This document shows, piece by piece, positions 26,503 through 34,267 of a stretch of 64,000 nt of DNA. The DNA is from JBEISR01 sp044371425 (lineage in GTDB: Bacteria; Planctomycetota; Planctomycetia; Pirellulales; Pirellulaceae): positions 36,750-100,749 of the forward strand of contig JBILTR010000020.1 in the NCBI GenBank assembly GCA_044371425.1. Reading direction: 5' to 3'. Positions within the stretch are counted from its first letter, which is position 1. Every line of letters begins with the position of its first letter. Below the pieces are notes generated by a model. That model was not told where the DNA came from, did no database searches, and saw only the letters and a program-made list of their open reading frames with translations. Position numbers and translations under genes: made by a program.

Positions 26503-27474
26503 ATGTCACCGCTCGCCCTGGCATCTGCCCCGATCGATCACCTGATCCGTCGCTCCCGATTGCTAGGAGCAACACGCGAGTGGTTTCAAAGGGAGGGATT
26601 TCACGAAGTTCAGACCCCAGTGCTCTCCCGAGACTGCATCATCGACCAGCACCTGGATCCGATTGCCTGCACGCCGCCGCACCCCGCGCTCGATAGCGCC
26701 CCATTCTGGTTTCTCCAGACCTCGCCCGAACAGCACATGAAGCGACTCTTGGCCAGCGGAATGAAGAGGATCTATCAAATCGGTCCTGTTTTTCGTCTAG
26801 GTGAATCCGGGAGACTCCACAATCCCGAATTCACGATGCTGGAATGGTACAGCTCCCCCGGTGGACATCAGCAGGGAATCGATGAACTTACCCAGCTGGT
26901 CGGTCATCTGCTGTTGCGCCCGGAACCGGTACAGGTCACCTACCGCGAGGCATTTCTAGGGGCGGTTGGCCTGGATCCACTGGAGGCGTCTTCGGAGGAT
27001 CTGGCCGCCCGATCGATCGAAATGGGACATGCCGACAGCCCTAGCTGGGCCACCGATCGAGACGACTGGCTGGACCTTCTTTTTTCCATGGAAGTCCAGC
27101 CCACACTCGGGCAGTCGGCCCCAACCGTCGTCACCCATTTCCCAGCCAGCCAGGCAGCGCTGGCCAGAATCAGCGATCAGGATCCGCGAACTGCCGAGCG
27201 ATACGAGCTGTTTGTCGATGGAGTGGAACTGGCTAACGGATACCACGAACTGCTCGACCCGGCGATCTTGAAGAGCCGGCAACAGGCCGCCAACCAGTGG
27301 CGGAGAATGCATGGCAAGTCGCCGCTTCCCGAACGGAACTGGTTGCTGGATGCCATGGAAATCGGACTTCCAGCCTGCAGCGGCTGCGCTCTAGGATGGG
27401 ACCGGTTGGTGATGATCGCCTGCGGTGTCGATTCGATCGATCAAGTGGTCGCGTTCCCAGTCCACCGCGCCTGA
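26503..27474 (+). CDS. epmA: EF-P--(R)-beta-lysine ligase, EpmA/PoxA/GenX
   Basis: The 323-residue protein is a class II lysyl-tRNA synthetase catalytic core without the anticodon-binding domain, the defining architecture of EpmA. Motif 2 is visible in RIYQIGPVFRLGE with HNPEFTMLEWY. Motif 3 is ACSGCALGWDRLVMIA near the C-terminus. Other landmarks are QTSPEQHMKRLLASG and VELANGYHELLD. EpmA activates beta-lysine and attaches it to elongation factor P to help ribosomes through polyproline stretches. The usual partners epmB (lysine 2,3-aminomutase) and efp are not in this window. A glycosyltransferase gene follows on the same strand. Confidence 0.93.
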   Translation: MSPLALASAPIDHLIRRSRLLGATREWFQREGFHEVQTPVLSRDCIIDQHLDPIACTPPHPALDSAPFWFLQTSPEQHMKRLLASGMKRIYQIGPVFRLGESGRLHNPEFTMLEWYSSPGGHQQGIDELTQLVGHLLLRPEPVQVTYREAFLGAVGLDPLEASSEDLAARSIEMGHADSPSWATDRDDWLDLLFSMEVQPTLGQSAPTVVTHFPASQAALARISDQDPRTAERYELFVDGVELANGYHELLDPAILKSRQQAANQWRRMHGKSPLPERNWLLDAMEIGLPACSGCALGWDRLVMIACGVDSIDQVVAFPVHRA

Positions 27475-27599
27475 TTTTGCCGTCGATGCGCCCCCACTCC
27501 ATTCCCCCCTCTGGCAGCTCTAGAGTGCAGGAAGCCATCCAGACATAATGGCGAGTGATCGAACATGACGGGACAAAGCCTGCGATCGATAGGAAACCG

Positions 27600-28823
27600 A
27601 TGAAATCCTCTATGAAGTCTATTCTCGCAATCACCAATCGATGCCCTTATCCTCCAGTCAAAGGGGACAAGATTTATCAGTGGAATCTTCTGAAGTTCCT
27701 GAAGAATGCAGGGTATCGGATCCATTTGGCTACTTTCATCGATGATCCCGAAGATTTGCAGTATCGCCAGGTGCTCGAAAAGGAATTCGATTCCTGCTTT
27801 GCGCCGGAAATCAACACGAGGTTGCGCAAGATCTACGCGCTCCATGGAATTCTCGCAGGGACTCCGCTGAGCACGGCGTTCTATCGTCATGCAGCCATGC
27901 AGAGATGGATCGATGAAAAAATTGACGATGGGGTCGATGCCATCATCGCCGGCTCCTCGGCAGTCGCCCGTTTCATCATGGGCAAACGCAACTACCCAAC
28001 ACGCATCATCGGTTTTGCCGACATCGATTCCGACAAATGGACCCAGTATTCAAAGAACAGCCGTTTCCCCCTTTCCTGGATCTATTCGCGCGAGGGAAAG
28101 CTCCTTTTTGACTGGGAACGAAGGATCGCTGCCGCCTGCGACATCGGCTACTTTGTGACCAAGGCGGAGACGGCCGAGTTTCGGGCTCGCGCCCCCGAAG
28201 TGGCCGATCGAGTCGCGACGATCTCCTGCGGCGTCGATTCCGATTATTTCGATCCAGCTTTCGAATGGGACAGCCCCTATCCCAAAGACCTTCTTCCGAT
28301 CTGCTTCACCGGTGCCATGGATTACAAACCCAACATCGATGCGGTCGTCGATTTCGTGAAGAACATCTTTCCCATCATTCTCCAGAAATACCCGCGTGCT
28401 GCTTTCTGGATCGTCGGCTCTAAACCCAGTCCCGAAGTCCAACGCCTAGCGGTCGACAACCAGATCGTCGTTACGGGGCGCGTGCCTGACGTCCGGCCCT
28501 ATCTGAAACACGCCAAAGTCGTCGTGTCACCAATTCGAATCGCTCGCGGACTCCAAAACAAAGTCCTCGAAGGCATGGCGATGGAGAAAACGGTTGTCGG
28601 AACCCCTGAGTGCCTCCACGGCATTCATGCCACCCCCGAGAAGGAACTGCTGCTAGGAGCCAGCCCAGCGGAATTCGCTGCGCAGTGCGGTCGCGTCTTG
28701 GACGGGTTGGATCTAGGAAAGGCAGCTCGCCAGTGCGTCCTGGAACGTTATTCCTGGCACGCGTCTGCGTCCCCTCTCAGGCGTTGGATCGAAGAGGGAA
28801 TCGACCGATCGAATCTTCCATGA
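27600..28823 (+). CDS. TIGR03087-type glycosyltransferase (GT4-like, PEP-CTERM/XrtA-associated family)
   Basis: The 407-residue protein starts at MKSSMKSILAITNRCPYPP. The N-terminal lobe has the family signature CPYPPVKGDKIYQWNLLKFL and LATFIDDPED. The middle has FADIDSDKWTQYSKNS and SREGKLLFDWERRIA. The C-terminal lobe has FTGAMDYKPNIDAVVDF, VTGRVPDVRPYLKHAKVVV and SPIRIARGLQNKVLEGMAMEK, which closely match TIGR03087. That family is normally encoded with exosortase XrtA and exopolysaccharide genes; none are visible here. It presumably transfers a sugar from a nucleotide donor during exopolysaccharide or glycoprotein synthesis in the cytoplasm. The frame extends up to 27555, and another Met is at 27612. 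Confidence 0.9.
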   Translation: MKSSMKSILAITNRCPYPPVKGDKIYQWNLLKFLKNAGYRIHLATFIDDPEDLQYRQVLEKEFDSCFAPEINTRLRKIYALHGILAGTPLSTAFYRHAAMQRWIDEKIDDGVDAIIAGSSAVARFIMGKRNYPTRIIGFADIDSDKWTQYSKNSRFPLSWIYSREGKLLFDWERRIAAACDIGYFVTKAETAEFRARAPEVADRVATISCGVDSDYFDPAFEWDSPYPKDLLPICFTGAMDYKPNIDAVVDFVKNIFPIILQKYPRAAFWIVGSKPSPEVQRLAVDNQIVVTGRVPDVRPYLKHAKVVVSPIRIARGLQNKVLEGMAMEKTVVGTPECLHGIHATPEKELLLGASPAEFAAQCGRVLDGLDLGKAARQCVLERYSWHASASPLRRWIEEGIDRSNLP

Positions 28824-28858
28824 TCCAGCCGCTTGCCCTTGGAGCTGCCTAAAGAAAA

Positions 28859-28883
28859 AACCGGAGCCTGATGGGCTCCGGTT
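28859..28883 (-). terminator. Intrinsic terminator after the Gly/Met-repeat gene
   Basis: A 10-bp stem (28859-28868 with 28874-28883) is followed on the minus strand by a T-run (A-run 28851-28860 on the plus strand). It lies about 40 bases past the stop at 28923 and also separates the convergent glycosyltransferase gene. Confidence 0.85.
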
Positions 28884-28922
28884 GGTAGGTCATGACGAGT
28901 TGGGTAATGCAAGACCAGTCGG

Positions 28923-29840
28923 TCACTTGCCGCTGGAAGTGCTGGAGGACGAAGTCCCAGCCGTCGCATCTTCCTGACTTGCCACCTGCCGCTCGATCTG
29001 CGAAGCCCAACGCATCCCTCCCTGAATCTCAAAGGGCGAGAAGAAAAGCTCGATCCCCGTATACTGCGAAATCACGCGAGGCTTGTTGGCAAGCTCCTGC
29101 CAAGTCAAACCATTGGTGAAGTGCCAAGCCACTGCCTGAGCCAAATTCTGATCGACCCGGTTGTAGCCCAGCTGCCGGCAGACTTCTTCGACTCGCGGAT
29201 CGTTCGAAAACTCTTCCAAGCGAATCAGCTTGTATTTGACACGCGGCGTGGGGTCCTTCTTGCCATGCTCCAAGCAAACGGTGGCAACCTTCATCTTGCG
29301 GGGCTGATCGGGTTCGACGCGGAACATCCCGCCACCCATGCCACCCATGCCGCCGCCACCCATGCCACCCATGCCGCCCATACCGCCGCCACCCATCCCG
29401 CCACCACCCATACCGCCGCCCATGCCTTGGTTTCCACCCATCCCGCCCATGCCGCCACCACCCATCCCTCCACCGCCCATGCCACCCATCCCGCCCATAC
29501 CACCCATCCCGCCCATGCCTTGCCCCAGGGCAGGAACGGCAGCAAATGTCTCAGGGAGCTTCAAGTGAATCGGCTTGCCGGTTTTGTTGCGGAAAATGAG
29601 ATTTGCTTCCGTAGCATCCTTGGCGATGAAATCGACCGTCACCAGTTCGCGATCCATGGCGTCGAACAATTCCACCTGTTCCACTGGTTCCGCATTCTTC
29701 GCCACTTTGCCCTTGGACGCGGGCTTTTGCGCTTCGGAGGGTTCCTTACCGACTGCGGTCAGACCACCAAGCCCGAGAGCAGCAGACAGAAGGAGGGGGA
29801 CAATTCGGCGGCGGATCGACTCGATTGAAACGTTCATCAT
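28923..29840 (-). CDS. Exported protein with Gly/Met-rich low-complexity repeat
   Basis: The 305-residue protein starts at MMNVSIESIRRR, preceded by the strong ribosome-binding site AAAGGACCT. A signal peptide is likely in the first ~30 residues (IVPLLLSAALGLGGLTAVG). Residues ~60-105 form a conserved-looking domain (ELVTVDFIAKDATEANLIFRN). Then comes a ~70-residue stretch built almost only of GGMGG/GGGMG units. A C-terminal domain (~175-290) holds YKLIRLEEFSNDPRVEEVC and WHFTNGLTWQELANK. The repeat separates two ordered halves and may be a flexible linker or self-association tract. I know similar Gly-Met-rich exported proteins in planctomycetes but no function. Confidence 0.82.
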   Translation of the reverse strand: MMNVSIESIRRRIVPLLLSAALGLGGLTAVGKEPSEAQKPASKGKVAKNAEPVEQVELFDAMDRELVTVDFIAKDATEANLIFRNKTGKPIHLKLPETFAAVPALGQGMGGMGGMGGMGGMGGGGMGGGGMGGMGGNQGMGGGMGGGGMGGGGMGGMGGMGGGGMGGMGGGMFRVEPDQPRKMKVATVCLEHGKKDPTPRVKYKLIRLEEFSNDPRVEEVCRQLGYNRVDQNLAQAVAWHFTNGLTWQELANKPRVISQYTGIELFFSPFEIQGGMRWASQIERQVASQEDATAGTSSSSTSSGK

Positions 29841-30292
29841 CAGGTCCTTTCGGCGACGGCAGAAATGCGATGAAAGGGACGGGCGCAACAGGGGGAGACG
29901 GGCCCGTCGTTGTGCCATTATGCTCCACCGCCAGCGTGCGATGCAGCAAAATCTTGCAACGGACGAGGCATTCGTGCCCCGGATTCCGTAAACTGCAGAT
30001 GGCATGCCAATCGCGTATTCTATTTACCATCGAAACAAGCGATCAGAATAATCGAACCCTTCCGGAAAAAACAGCTTTCTATCGGTATTTCCGAAGAAAC
30101 GGCCAGCAGGATCGCTTGGATCGGCATCTTCCGCCTGGCTTCCGCTGCTCCGGTGGAAGGCCCTATTTTTCCTGGTGCAGGTTGTCCTGTCGTTGCATTG
30201 GCCAGCAACTTTGGTAGGCTTTTTCAACAGTCAGGTCGATTGTCAGCCTGGAACTTCGAACGTTCGGCAGAGAGCAAACAGGATAGCACGCG
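29841..30292. other. Divergent intergenic region before fae
   Basis: This 452-base region separates the minus-strand Gly/Met-repeat gene from fae. It is locally AT-richer around 30000-30080, which fits a promoter region. I could not assign -35/-10 boxes with confidence. No gene is supported inside. Confidence 0.45.
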
Positions 30293-30790
30293 ATGAGCAT
30301 GTACATTGGCGAAGCATTGGTGGGCGACGGGAATGAAATTGCACACATTGACCTGCTGATCGGTGACAAAAATGGTCCGGTCGGTACGGCATTCGCCAAC
30401 GCCTTGGCGACCCAGAGCGCTGGGCACACGAACCTTCTGGCGGTGCTGGAGCCGAATTTGGCGGTCAAGCCGGCCACGGTGATGATCACCAAGGTGACAA
30501 TCAAGGGGATGAAGCAGGCGGTCCAGATGTTTGGCCCGGCGCAGTTTGCCGTCGCCAAAGCCGTCGCCGACTCGGTGGCCGACGGTGTGATCGCAGCCGA
30601 CAAGGCCGAAGATCTCGTGATTGTCTGCGGCGTCTTTATCCATCCACAGGCCGAAGACGACAAGAAGATTTACCAGTACAACTACGAAGCGACAAAACTG
30701 GCGATCATCAATGCGATGGGCAACAAGCCCTCGGCCAGCGAAATGGTCGCCAAGAAGGATGCGGCATCCCATCCCTTCAAAGGTTTCTAG
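30293..30790 (+). CDS. fae: Formaldehyde-activating enzyme
   Basis: Fae condenses formaldehyde with tetrahydromethanopterin (H4MPT) to methylene-H4MPT, the entry to the H4MPT C1 oxidation route shared by methanogens, methylotrophic proteobacteria and many planctomycetes. The 165-residue protein matches the family in length. Landmarks: an N-terminal MYIGEALVGDGNEIAHIDL with the active-site His, KNGPVGTAFANALATQSAGH, and LAVLEPNLAVKPATVMITKV. Met1 at 30293 or Met3 at 30299 could start it. An H4MPT dehydrogenase gene follows 125 bases downstream but is separated by a strong terminator. Planctomycetes often carry this route for formaldehyde detoxification rather than growth on C1 compounds. Confidence 0.95.
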   Translation: MSMYIGEALVGDGNEIAHIDLLIGDKNGPVGTAFANALATQSAGHTNLLAVLEPNLAVKPATVMITKVTIKGMKQAVQMFGPAQFAVAKAVADSVADGVIAADKAEDLVIVCGVFIHPQAEDDKKIYQYNYEATKLAIINAMGNKPSASEMVAKKDAASHPFKGF

Positions 30791-30817
30791 GGAAAACTTG
30801 AGCAGAGTTTTCGACGA

Positions 30818-30848
30818 GGCAGAGTTGCAGAACTCTGCCTTTTTTTTT
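30818..30848 (+). terminator. Intrinsic terminator after fae
   Basis: A perfect 9-bp stem (30818-30826 with 30831-30839, loop GCAG) is followed directly by nine T residues (30840-30848). This is the clearest Rho-independent terminator in the window. It sits between fae and the downstream dehydrogenase, so the two are probably expressed separately or with attenuated read-through. Confidence 0.95.
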
Positions 30849-30915
30849 CGATCGATCGGATGGAAAACCACCCCACTGTTTCCCTTTTTTCGACTCACTT
30901 CCCCGGGAACGCACT

Positions 30916-31806
30916 ATGAGCCAAAAGAAGAGCGTGCTTTTGCAATTGGACCCGGACATTCAAGCCAGTAGCTTCGATGCGCTCGTCGCCATCGATGCCG
31001 GTGTCGATGTCCTGCTCTCTCGAAGCGGCGTCCAGGAAAGCCATGTAGCTCCTTTGGTCCATGGCCTGATTTTCACTCGGGGAATCCCAGACCTCCATCG
31101 CTCTGCGATTTTCGTCGGTGGATCGAATTTGGATCAAGGAGAAAGGCTAGCCGATTTGGTTCGAAAGACCTTCTTTGGTCCAATGCGCGTCTCGGTGCTG
31201 CTGGATTCCAATGGCGCCAACTCCACCGCCGCAGCTGCCGTGCTCTGCTGCGCAAAACACCTTCCCCTGCAAGGCGCAGCGGTCGCCGTGCTGGGGGCAA
31301 CCGGTCCGGTGGGTCAGCGTGTGGCGAGACTTTTGTTGGGTCAAGGTGCTTCGGTGATCCTCCAGTCTCGATCGTTGGAGCGAGGTCGAGCCGTCCAGCA
31401 GTCGCTAGCGGACCGAGGCTTCGATGTCGATCGCATCGAGGTGGCCGGCCCCTGGGATCAGTGGCAGAAGCCTTCGCTAGAACGCATTCAGGGAGTGATC
31501 GCCTGCGGAGCTGCCGGTGCGGTGCTGGCCACATCCCAGCAACTCAACCACCTAACCCGGCTCCAAGTGGCGATCGACCTGAATGCAGTCCCACCTCTGG
31601 GGCTGGAACCGATCGGGGTGATGGACCAGGGAAAAACTCGCGGCGCGCGGTATGACTATGGCGCCATCGGCGTCGGTGGGCTCAAGATGAAGATCCATAA
31701 GGCCGCCATTCGGCAACTGTTTGAACGCGCCGACCAGTTTCTGGATGCCGAAGAGCTCTTCCAGATAGGCCAACAGATTCAGACTGCCAGCAGCGGCGGC
31801 GGATGA
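30916..31806 (+). CDS. NAD(P)-dependent methylene-tetrahydromethanopterin dehydrogenase (MtdB/MtdC class)
   Basis: The 296-residue protein oxidises methylene-H4MPT to methenyl-H4MPT with NAD(P)+, the step after Fae. The N-terminal half fits the Mpt_N domain (SSFDALVAIDAGVDVLLSRSGV, GLIFTRGIPDLHRSAIFVGG, DSNGANSTAAAAVLC). The C-terminal half has a Rossmann dinucleotide loop VLGATGPVGQRVARLLL near 125-140 and a LQSRSLERG segment that would contact the cofactor ribose. Whether it belongs to the MtdB class or the MtdC class described from planctomycete-type sequences cannot be decided by eye, so no symbol is given. Other genes of the pathway (mch, fhc, H4MPT synthesis) are not in the window. Confidence 0.9.
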   Translation: MSQKKSVLLQLDPDIQASSFDALVAIDAGVDVLLSRSGVQESHVAPLVHGLIFTRGIPDLHRSAIFVGGSNLDQGERLADLVRKTFFGPMRVSVLLDSNGANSTAAAAVLCCAKHLPLQGAAVAVLGATGPVGQRVARLLLGQGASVILQSRSLERGRAVQQSLADRGFDVDRIEVAGPWDQWQKPSLERIQGVIACGAAGAVLATSQQLNHLTRLQVAIDLNAVPPLGLEPIGVMDQGKTRGARYDYGAIGVGGLKMKIHKAAIRQLFERADQFLDAEELFQIGQQIQTASSGGG

Positions 31807-31831
31807 TCCGAGCCGCTTGCTGATCGATCGA

Positions 31832-34267
31832 TCAAAGGTCCTGTCGGTAGAGATAGACGCAGCAGAGCGTCAGCATCACCGCAACAAAGGCCGCGTTGCT
31901 CCATAACGGCTGCCACGGATCCCCCGTCGGCTCGGTCTGCCCCAGCAGGGCTGGGTCGAGCGAGAGTTTGTTGTCGTTGCCTAGCTTGAGGCAGTAGAGA
32001 ATCGTCGCGTCGACCGAAGATGGCTTGGGAAAGATCCAGTAGATCGGGTGGACCAGCCATTCGTAAATCCACTCCACTCGTTTCGGCTTGGTCGTTAGAA
32101 GGGGGGTGAGCTGGCCGGTGGAAAGATTGAGCGATGAGACATTTTGAATGTGGTGTGCTACCCACAGAAGGGACTGGTCACCTGGAGTTGCGCTGACGAC
32201 TTTCCCTTGAATCCCGAGGGGTGGTTGCAAACACGACTGCTTTACAGGATCGATCATCCAGAGAAACCCCTTGGAGTCGACCATCGCAAAACGCCCATCG
32301 GAAAGAGCCGTCAGGGAGCGGGGCGGGTGCTGCACCGGTGCGTCCCAGAAAAGCGGCTCCAACGCCCCTCCTTCTCCGGTAGCCAGATCGGTGCTGCTTG
32401 GGGAGTTCCCGGGGGCAGGGCACCAAGTCCACCGATTCCCTTGGGCAGGAACTACGAGGCAACCTGCGGGGCTGGCGGCGATCAGCGCGACCGATTCTTC
32501 CTCATCGCTCACCTCCCGCTGCACCACCGGCTTCCATAGATCGCCCTCGGGCCGCAGCGCCATCAGCTTCCCCTGGGTGTAGACCCACAGCGTAGCTTCA
32601 TCCGCACTGAGCGCCAGGTCGGCTGGAGGCGCGACTTGCCAATCCTCTGGAGTCAATCGGCGGTAGCTCTCTCGCGACTGAAACTGCAATCGCTCCATCG
32701 CATTTCGCAGCATGCCCGCCAGCCCCTGCTTGGGTTTGCTGCGAGATTGCGCGGCAGTGCGATCGAATGCGTAGACCCCCAGGTCGGTCAGCACCAGAAA
32801 GGTGCCCAGACCGCCGATGGCGCGCCGAGTCCGCGGCGGCAGATTCTCTAGCGATTCCAGCCTCTGTCCGCTGAACCAACTCTCCCCAGCCGGTTTGCTC
32901 GGCTCGGTATCGGTCGCTGGCGCGGCATCGGGCTGCGAAGGTTCTGCAGATGACGGAGTGGCGATCGAGGCCGCCGCGAACTCCGGAAGATTGGCGTATC
33001 CCAATCGAACCCCATCGCTATTGATCCCAAAAGGCGCCACAAACGCTCGACCAAAGTACAACTCGCCATGCCGGGGCAACCAGAAAGGCCCCAGTATCTT
33101 CCGGTTGCCTCCCCGTGTGTCGAAGGCCTGCTGCCACTGGCTGGCCGTTTTATCCCAGGCGACGAGCGCTCCATCCTGTCGAGCGGCCAGGAGTTGATCC
33201 CCGAGCGTCTGGACGTGCGTCACTTCGGGCTGGATTCGGACGATCGGCTGCATGACCGTCTCCACCAACCCCAGCGCGAAACAGATCGCCCAGAAGACAC
33301 CTGTCACCACCACCGAAACAATCGCATTCTTCCAGACCAACCCCGCCAATGCCGAAACGCTGTAGAAGATCATGAAGACAAACAGAAAAAGAGGGATGCA
33401 GAGAAACAGACCCTCGTTCCAGATCCCCAGACGCCATCCAGCGATCAGGTAGAGGCCGCTGAGCAGGAAGGCGATATGGATCAGCACAAAAATCGTCCCG
33501 CCCGCAAACTTCGAAAGAAACAACCATGTGCGGGAGATGGGCTTGCTGAGCAGTAGATGGAGGGAGCCGGCCTGAAACGTGTCGGGGATCATCGGACTGG
33601 TGACGATGATGGCAACAAACATCGCCACCACTCCCAAGCCGATTTTGATCAAGCCCTGCAGGACGAACAGCTCCAAAAATGCACGTGCCTGATTGATCGA
33701 TACCGGCAGCGGCTCACCCACCTTCAAGCCAGCATACCCGACCCACGCCTGGCTAGAGGAAAGGGGGGCCAGTTGTCCGGGGAACGACCATTCCAGGAGA
33801 AGACGGTTGAGCTGCTGAATCTCTTCTTCGGAACGGAGCTTGGGATCTTTCTCGATGATCTGCTTCCACTCGGCTCGAGAGGCGACACGAGGCCACAGCT
33901 GGGGGTCATAGAGGGATCGCGACCGACCTGCCTCATTCAGCCAATCGGAAAGTCGGCCACTGGAGAACTTCTTGGGATCATCCTCCGACTGCTCGACCAG
34001 CAGTTTTCGAGCCGACTCGGGCAAGGCGGCAACAACGGCCTGCTGAGTCGGCTTCCCCTTCCCTTGGGCAGCCTGCTGCAGCTGTTCCAGAAGCTGCGAT
34101 CGCTGCAGGATATCACCGCTGCGCAGCTGATACGACTTCTCTTCGATGAAGCCGAAAGGGGCAATCGCTGCCAGCAGCAGCACCCATGCCGCCAGCAGCA
34201 CCCAGAGCACACGCGACTGAATCGCCTCCAGAAAGGCATCGTAAAGAATCGCCAGATAGGGTCTCAT
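31832..34267 (-). CDS. ABC exporter permease with large inserted soluble domain
   Basis: The 811-residue protein starts with a membrane helix at ~18-40 and then has a ~160-residue helical loop. A core of four or five helices covers ~205-345 (FVAIIVTSPMIPDTFQAGSL, then LLLSKPISRTWLFLSKF), as in ABC-2/NatB-type permeases. From ~350 to ~775 comes a long soluble stretch, and a single last helix lies at ~790-808. The soluble part has repeated short strands with small-residue/Asp-rich turns (LLAARQDGALVAWDK, FLVLTDLGVYAFDR, LALSADEATLWVYTQGKLMAL, LSDGRFAMVDSKGFLWMIDP), which look like blades of a WD40- or PQQ-like beta-propeller. It overlaps the upstream ATPase gene as ATGA (34264-34267), so both are translated together. 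Confidence 0.85.
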   Translation of the reverse strand: MRPYLAILYDAFLEAIQSRVLWVLLAAWVLLLAAIAPFGFIEEKSYQLRSGDILQRSQLLEQLQQAAQGKGKPTQQAVVAALPESARKLLVEQSEDDPKKFSSGRLSDWLNEAGRSRSLYDPQLWPRVASRAEWKQIIEKDPKLRSEEEIQQLNRLLLEWSFPGQLAPLSSSQAWVGYAGLKVGEPLPVSINQARAFLELFVLQGLIKIGLGVVAMFVAIIVTSPMIPDTFQAGSLHLLLSKPISRTWLFLSKFAGGTIFVLIHIAFLLSGLYLIAGWRLGIWNEGLFLCIPLFLFVFMIFYSVSALAGLVWKNAIVSVVVTGVFWAICFALGLVETVMQPIVRIQPEVTHVQTLGDQLLAARQDGALVAWDKTASQWQQAFDTRGGNRKILGPFWLPRHGELYFGRAFVAPFGINSDGVRLGYANLPEFAAASIATPSSAEPSQPDAAPATDTEPSKPAGESWFSGQRLESLENLPPRTRRAIGGLGTFLVLTDLGVYAFDRTAAQSRSKPKQGLAGMLRNAMERLQFQSRESYRRLTPEDWQVAPPADLALSADEATLWVYTQGKLMALRPEGDLWKPVVQREVSDEEESVALIAASPAGCLVVPAQGNRWTWCPAPGNSPSSTDLATGEGGALEPLFWDAPVQHPPRSLTALSDGRFAMVDSKGFLWMIDPVKQSCLQPPLGIQGKVVSATPGDQSLLWVAHHIQNVSSLNLSTGQLTPLLTTKPKRVEWIYEWLVHPIYWIFPKPSSVDATILYCLKLGNDNKLSLDPALLGQTEPTGDPWQPLWSNAAFVAVMLTLCCVYLYRQDL

